NCBI GenBank assembly: GCA_031538895.1
Contig: JAVKLU010000014.1
Coordinates: forward strand, 1-10,156
From: JAVKLU01 sp031538895
GTDB lineage: Bacteria > Pseudomonadota > Gammaproteobacteria > Burkholderiales > Burkholderiaceae
Reading direction: 5' to 3'
DNA length: 10,156 nucleotides
This document shows, one piece after another, positions 6,452 to 10,156 of this stretch. Position numbers and translations under genes: made by a program. Every line of letters begins with the position of its first letter. The stretch's first letter is position 1. The notes under the pieces are model-generated. The model did not search any database. It had not been told where the DNA came from and saw only the letters and a program-made list of their open reading frames with translations.

Positions 6452-7276
6452 TTAATGAACGGGCGTTCGCGCAATCACGTAATTACTTACTTTTTGGGCA
6501 CCGTGCTGTTTTAACAAACGGGCAATTTCGTTTAAGGTTGCGCCGCTGGTCAGGACATCATCCACCACGCCGATGTGCGCGCCCGTTAGTTCGTTTAAGA
6601 CCTGTGAATTGATTTCAAATATACCCTTGATGTTACGTTGACGTGCTTGGCGCTTTAACCACGATTGTTTGACGGTGTCACGGGTGCGCCAAATTGCGTG
6701 CGGTAAATATCGACACGGTAAAAGTGGGCGCAAGCACCGAGCGATTTCATGCGCCTGATTAAAACCGCGCTCTTGCAGGCGATGTGGCGCCAAAGGAACG
6801 CTGACCAATAAGGTCGGCAAAGAAGTGTTATGCACTAAATCTCGATCACGCTTAATGGCCTCGTTCATCAATGTCGCCAAACCTTTTGCCCAGCTGGCTT
6901 GACCTTGAAACTTGTAACGACTGATGAGCCGATCAAATGGTGCTTGATAGTCAAACACCGTAAGGGTGTGATCAAAGTGGGGGGGCGTTAATAAACACGC
7001 ACCACACAATTGAGAATGCGTTAAGTCATGTGACGAAGTCCGTGGCAGGACGCGCGCGCAGCAAGGGCAACGTTGCTGCTGCGGTGCGAGTGTCAGGCAA
7101 TGGTGGCATAGCAAATTTGTGCGTTCTTGCTGGCATAACAAACCGCACAAGACACAGCGATTAGGCAAAATAACGGACAAAGCTGCGTGGTAACACGTGG
7201 TAAGGAGATGGCGAAAAAAAAATTGTACTGATGACAATATTTTGTCAAAAATCGACACGATCGCACGCCGCATCAT
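6452..7276 (-). CDS. ComF-family phosphoribosyltransferase-like protein
   Basis: The family is tied to DNA uptake in natural transformation in some bacteria, but its biochemical reaction is not established. The 274-residue protein has an N-terminal hydrophobic helix region and then a cysteine-rich putative zinc-binding part: Cys41/Cys44, Cys57/Cys60, Cys70/Cys73 and Cys91/Cys94. The central RGFNQAHEIAR (about residues 170-180) is a ComF signature. The PRPP-binding loop is VVDDVLTSGATLNE (about residues 237-250), with the adjacent acidic pair and TSGAT. The ATG at 7276 directly abuts the lgt stop codon (TAAATGATG), which implies translational coupling, and a second ATG follows immediately. The C-terminal part is complete. 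Whether this organism is transformable cannot be told from this gene. Confidence 0.93.
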   Translation of the reverse strand: MMRRAIVSIFDKILSSVQFFFRHLLTTCYHAALSVILPNRCVLCGLLCQQERTNLLCHHCLTLAPQQQRCPCCARVLPRTSSHDLTHSQLCGACLLTPPHFDHTLTVFDYQAPFDRLISRYKFQGQASWAKGLATLMNEAIKRDRDLVHNTSLPTLLVSVPLAPHRLQERGFNQAHEIARCLRPLLPCRYLPHAIWRTRDTVKQSWLKRQARQRNIKGIFEINSQVLNELTGAHIGVVDDVLTSGATLNEIARLLKQHGAQKVSNYVIARTPVH

Positions 7277-8122
7277 TTATGAACGGCGTTTTGACGCTTG
7301 TTTGGAATGTGCGACGGTTTTGGAGTGCATAGTGCCGACGCGTTGACTGCAGTACCACAAGCCTCCTCCAAAAATTACCATCGGTAGCGAATACAGCTGG
7401 CCTGAACTGATCGAAAATAATCCAAGCTCAACGACAAAATCCGGCGTGCGAAATGCTTCGGTAAAAATTCGCGCGCAGCCATAGCCGATGCAAAACAATG
7501 CGCTGATTGCCATGCGGGGACGCGCTGTGCGGGCAAACCACCACAACAAGACAAACAATAACAAACCGTCAATCACGGCCTGATAAATCGGTGAAGGATG
7601 GCGTGGTAGCGCATCCACATTGGGCCAAATCATTGCCCACGGCAAATTGGGATCAGCGACTCGTCCAGGTAATTCAGCGTTAATAAAATTACCGATTCGA
7701 CCAAAGGCATAACCCAAGGGGACTAAAGGCGCGATGAAATCCATGCTCGCCCAAAAACTGATTGAACTTTTGCGTGACCAAAACCACATGGCGGTAATCA
7801 CACCTAAAAAACCGCCATGAAAAGACATACCACCATGCCACACCGCAAAAATTTCTAAGGGATTTTGAAAATAATAAATAGGGTGATAGAACAATACTTC
7901 ACCCAATCGTCCACCGACGATGACACCCAATACGCCGTAGAACAGCATGTCGTCTAAGCGTGCATGGGTAAATCCCAATTGCGCGATATGCTTTTGTTTA
8001 AGGCGTTGTCGACCCAATAGAATAAATTGCGCGAATGCCGCCAGATACATTAAACCGTACCAGCGTACAGCTAATGGCCCAAGGCTAAAAGCAATTGGGT
8101 CGGGAAGCGGATGGATCAACAT
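7277..8122 (-). CDS. lgt: Prolipoprotein diacylglyceryl transferase
   Basis: Lgt moves diacylglycerol from phosphatidylglycerol onto the lipobox cysteine of prolipoproteins at the inner membrane, the first step of lipoprotein maturation. The preferred start is the ATG at 8122 (281 residues, MLIHPLPDP), because the conserved N-terminus begins there; a TTG at 8158 would add 12 residues unlike the family. Several hydrophobic helices are visible. Numbering from that TTG, signatures are the HGGMSFHGG segment (108-116), with the catalytic-region His, and the Lgt signature GRIGNFINAELPGR (153-166), with its essential Arg and Asn. The GYGCARIFTEAFRTPD segment (225-240) carries the last conserved Arg. 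The C-terminus is basic, as expected for a cytoplasmic tail. It is divergent from ilvD and heads the lgt-comF-holC unit. No strong Shine-Dalgarno is seen. Confidence 0.97.
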   Translation of the reverse strand: MLIHPLPDPIAFSLGPLAVRWYGLMYLAAFAQFILLGRQRLKQKHIAQLGFTHARLDDMLFYGVLGVIVGGRLGEVLFYHPIYYFQNPLEIFAVWHGGMSFHGGFLGVITAMWFWSRKSSISFWASMDFIAPLVPLGYAFGRIGNFINAELPGRVADPNLPWAMIWPNVDALPRHPSPIYQAVIDGLLLFVLLWWFARTARPRMAISALFCIGYGCARIFTEAFRTPDFVVELGLFSISSGQLYSLPMVIFGGGLWYCSQRVGTMHSKTVAHSKQASKRRS

Positions 8123-8171
8123 AAGATAAACCGTCGGTAAAAAATTAAAAAAAATCAATTCAAAAGCAATT

Positions 8172-8203
8172 GATTAGGGAACAGATTAGGGTTCGGATTA
8201 CGG
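8172..8203. repeat. Three 8-bp repeats at 12-bp spacing in the lgt/ilvD intergenic region
   Basis: GATTAGGG at 8172-8179, GATTAGGG at 8184-8191 and GATTACGG at 8196-8203 lie exactly 12 bases apart, slightly more than one helical turn. They sit in the short divergent region between lgt and ilvD, so they could bind a regulator acting on one or both genes. A chance tandem duplication is also possible. Confidence 0.4.
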
Positions 8204-8290
8204 CTCGTTAAGTCGCGCGCAGATTACTCTACTGCAGATGATAGAGAATACGCCAATTATCGATATTTATTTGATCTTATTTTTATATGA

Positions 8291-8295
8291 AAGGA
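8291..8295 (+). promoter_or_regulatory. Shine-Dalgarno AAGGA that decides the ilvD start
   Basis: AAGGA lies 6 bases before the ATG at 8302, ideal spacing, so that ATG is preferred over the in-frame ATG at 8287, which would place this site inside the coding region. It is the only strong ribosome binding site seen in the window. Confidence 0.8.
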
Positions 8296-8301
8296 CGCGA
8301 C

Positions 8302-9987
8302 ATGTCAGACCAAAAAAAATCTTCCCTACGTTCGGCCAATGTGACTGAAGGAGTCGCGCGCAGCCCTAATCGCTCAATGTATTTCGCGATGGGTTATCAA
8401 AAAGAAGATTTTAAAAAACCAATGGTGGGCGTCGCCAACGGCCATTCAACAGTGACGCCGTGCAATTCAGGTTTGCAAAAATTAACGGATGTCGCAGTCG
8501 ATGCACTGGAAAATAACGACGCCAATTCTCAAGTATTTGGCACACCGACGATTTCTGATGGTATGTCGATGGGAACTGAAGGGATGAAATACTCTTTGGT
8601 TTCGCGCGAAGTAATTAGCGATTGCATCGAAACAGTGGTTAACGGTCAGTGGTTAGATGGCTGTTTGGTTATCGGTGGTTGTGACAAAAATATGCCCGGT
8701 GGAATGATCGCGATCATGCGCACCAATGTACCGTCAATTTATGTCTATGGGGGCACGATTAAGCCAGGTAATTGGAAAGGCAAAGATTTAACCGTGGTCT
8801 CGGTATTTGAAGCCGTGGGTGAGTTTTCTAATGGTCGGATGAGCCAAGAAGATTTTGATGGTATCGAGCACAACGCTTGTCCCAGTAGTGGTTCATGCGG
8901 TGGAATGTACACGGCTAACACGATGTCGTCATCGTTTGAAGCGCTGGGAATGTCATTATTTTATTCATCAACAATGGCTAACCCCGATGATGAAAAATCG
9001 CAGTCTGCACGCGACTCGGCACTGGTGTTGTTAAACGCCATTAAATTGGGATTAAAACCGCGCGACATCGTGACGCGTGCCTCGATTGAAAATGCGGTGG
9101 CGTTAATCATGGCCGTCGGCGGTTCAACCAACGCGGTGCTGCATTATTTGGCGATTGCGCGTGCGGCTCAAATTGATTGGACGATTGATGATTTTGAACG
9201 CGTCCGTCAACGCGTGCCCGTGATCTGTGATTTGAAACCGTCGGGACAATTTGTCGCCACCGATTTGCATCGCGCCGGTGGTATTCCCGCAGTACTGAAA
9301 ATCTTGTTAGAAAAAGGTTTGATTGATGGATCGTGTATGACCATTACGGGACGAACTTTAGCGCAAGAGTTAGACCGTGTTCCCGCTGCGCCACGCGCTG
9401 ATCAAACAGTCATTCGATCAATTGAAAATGCGCTGTATCCGCAAGGGCATTTGGCAATTTTGAAAGGCAATTTAGCACCACAAGGATCCGTTGCCAAAAT
9501 CACCGGATTAAAAAATCCAAAAATTACGGGCCCTGCGCGCGTGTTTGACGATGAGCAAAGCGCAATGGATGCGATTTTGGGTGACAAAATTAAAGCAGGT
9601 GATATTTTGATATTGCGCTACTTAGGCCCTAAAGGCGGTCCGGGAATGCCAGAAATGTTGGCGCCGACTTCCGCAGTTATTGGTAAAGGTTTAGGTGAGA
9701 GCGTGGGCTTGATTACCGATGGTCGTTTTTCTGGCGGAACATGGGGCATGGTGGTGGGTCATGTAACGCCAGAAGCCTTTGTGGGTGGGCCGATTGCATT
9801 GGTGGCTGAAGGGGACTCGATTACGATTGATGCGACGACACAACTGATTCAAGTGAACATCAGTGATGCCGAACTGGCCAACCGTAAAGCTGCGTGGCGT
9901 GCGCCCCAAGCGCGTTATACGCGCGGCGTGCTGGCGAAATACGCGCAGTTAGCGACTTCCGCCAGCGAAGGTGCGGTGACAGGATAA
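8302..9987 (+). CDS. ilvD: Dihydroxy-acid dehydratase
   Basis: IlvD dehydrates 2,3-dihydroxyisovalerate and 2,3-dihydroxy-3-methylvalerate to the 2-keto acids that precede valine and isoleucine, using an iron-sulfur cluster in the cytoplasm. The 561-residue length is normal. Cluster-ligand cysteines lie in TPCNS (Cys54), GGCDKNMPGG (Cys127) and GSCGGMYTANTM (Cys199, preceded by Cys193). The conserved VARSPNR N-terminus and the C-terminal DGRFSGGTWG (about residues 473-482), with the presumed catalytic Ser477, are intact. The sequence agrees throughout with the Burkholderiales/Betaproteobacteria form. The start at 8302 is set by the AAGGA site. It is divergent from lgt. I see no frameshift or missing residue. 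Whether the cluster is [2Fe-2S] or [4Fe-4S] cannot be decided by eye. No leader peptide or attenuator characteristic of ilv operons is visible upstream. Confidence 0.98.
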   Translation: MSDQKKSSLRSANVTEGVARSPNRSMYFAMGYQKEDFKKPMVGVANGHSTVTPCNSGLQKLTDVAVDALENNDANSQVFGTPTISDGMSMGTEGMKYSLVSREVISDCIETVVNGQWLDGCLVIGGCDKNMPGGMIAIMRTNVPSIYVYGGTIKPGNWKGKDLTVVSVFEAVGEFSNGRMSQEDFDGIEHNACPSSGSCGGMYTANTMSSSFEALGMSLFYSSTMANPDDEKSQSARDSALVLLNAIKLGLKPRDIVTRASIENAVALIMAVGGSTNAVLHYLAIARAAQIDWTIDDFERVRQRVPVICDLKPSGQFVATDLHRAGGIPAVLKILLEKGLIDGSCMTITGRTLAQELDRVPAAPRADQTVIRSIENALYPQGHLAILKGNLAPQGSVAKITGLKNPKITGPARVFDDEQSAMDAILGDKIKAGDILILRYLGPKGGPGMPEMLAPTSAVIGKGLGESVGLITDGRFSGGTWGMVVGHVTPEAFVGGPIALVAEGDSITIDATTQLIQVNISDAELANRKAAWRAPQARYTRGVLAKYAQLATSASEGAVTG

Positions 9988-10043
9988 GTTGCTCTAGAGA
10001 TGGTCTGAATATACGTTTAGGGCACTTCTATCAATTCATTTTT

Positions 10044-10137
10044 GCGGCGAATTGCTTTGTTGCGCAGTACGCGAAATCCTCACGTACTGTATGTACGCTC
10101 CGGTTTCTGTGTGCTGTGCGCCTCGCACTTCATCCGC
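10044..10137. repeat. Long imperfect palindrome downstream of ilvD, possible interspersed hairpin repeat
   Basis: The centre CGTAC-TGTAT-GTACG (10083-10097) is a perfect 5-bp stem. Outward, GAAATCC pairs with CGGTTTC, then GCGCAG (10062-10067) with CTGTGCGC (10114-10121), then GCGG (10044) with CCGC (10134-10137). The arms are about 40 bases each with mismatches. It lies some 55 bases after ilvD. It may act as a bidirectional terminator or be a member of a repeated palindromic family (REP/MITE-like). No target duplication or transposase is seen. Confidence 0.55.
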
Positions 10138-10156
10138 ACATTCTGTATTTATAGAA

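Larger units (their letters stand above)
8123..8301. promoter_or_regulatory. Divergent promoter region between lgt and ilvD
   Basis: The two genes run away from each other with 179 bases between the preferred starts, so the region must carry both promoters. No hexamer pair matches the consensus well enough to mark on either strand. The stretch nearest ilvD is AT-rich, the middle holds the 12-bp-spaced repeats, and the stretch nearest lgt is poly-A/T-rich. Confidence 0.5.

Noticed and set aside
9894..10154. Plus-strand open frame of 86 codons overlapping the end of ilvD
   Set aside because: The first part is an alternative frame of ilvD and the rest reads through the palindrome. The composition does not look like a protein.
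1..10156. tRNA, rRNA, CRISPR, insertion sequence or integrase
   Set aside because: No cloverleaf, rRNA-like stretch, spaced direct repeats or transposase/integrase motif was seen on either strand.

Overview
The window looks like chromosomal DNA of a moderately AT-rich betaproteobacterium. The main reason is the dihydroxy-acid dehydratase at the right end, which reads throughout like the Burkholderiales/Betaproteobacteria form. The divergent lgt/ilvD pair, the holC-linked 'IPVLT' protein and the RsmB/NOP methyltransferase also fit this group. The genus cannot be fixed from the sequence alone.

Layout. Positions 1-2528 (minus strand) hold an AT-rich accessory block. Reading with transcription from right to left, it has three small exported proteins of 197, 204 and 180 residues, each with an outer-membrane beta-barrel look, then a signal-peptide-bearing C39-type cysteine peptidase cut by the left edge. 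Positions 2604-8122 (minus strand) carry ordinary chromosomal genes: an MscS-type channel, an RsmB/NOP RNA methyltransferase, a Pro/Thr/Ala-rich conserved protein, DNA polymerase III chi subunit (holC), a ComF-family phosphoribosyltransferase and prolipoprotein diacylglyceryl transferase (lgt). Positions 8302-9987 (plus strand) carry ilvD, divergent from lgt. The region after ilvD holds a long imperfect palindrome.

How the genes may work together. lgt, comF, holC and the Pro-rich gene are tightly spaced and probably co-transcribed. rsmB-like and mscS form a second unit behind a possible promoter near 5400. The most interesting part is the barrel/C39 block. The three barrels share a layout: signal peptide, a first strand, a cysteine pair in what should be the first loop, and a C-terminal aromatic residue suited to BAM insertion. 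A secreted C39 peptidase without an ABC transporter recalls FapD of the Pseudomonas Fap amyloid system, but no amyloid subunit or large Fap porin is visible here. A surface system made of small barrels plus a C39 peptidase is an inference, and the left part of the locus lies outside the window.

Regulatory sequence: a 9-bp perfect hairpin precedes the third barrel gene. A 12-bp tandem repeat lies between lgt and ilvD. A consensus TTGACA with an adjacent 12-bp palindrome precedes the rsmB-like gene. Only ilvD has a clear Shine-Dalgarno sequence. No tRNA, rRNA, CRISPR array, transposase or integrase was seen.
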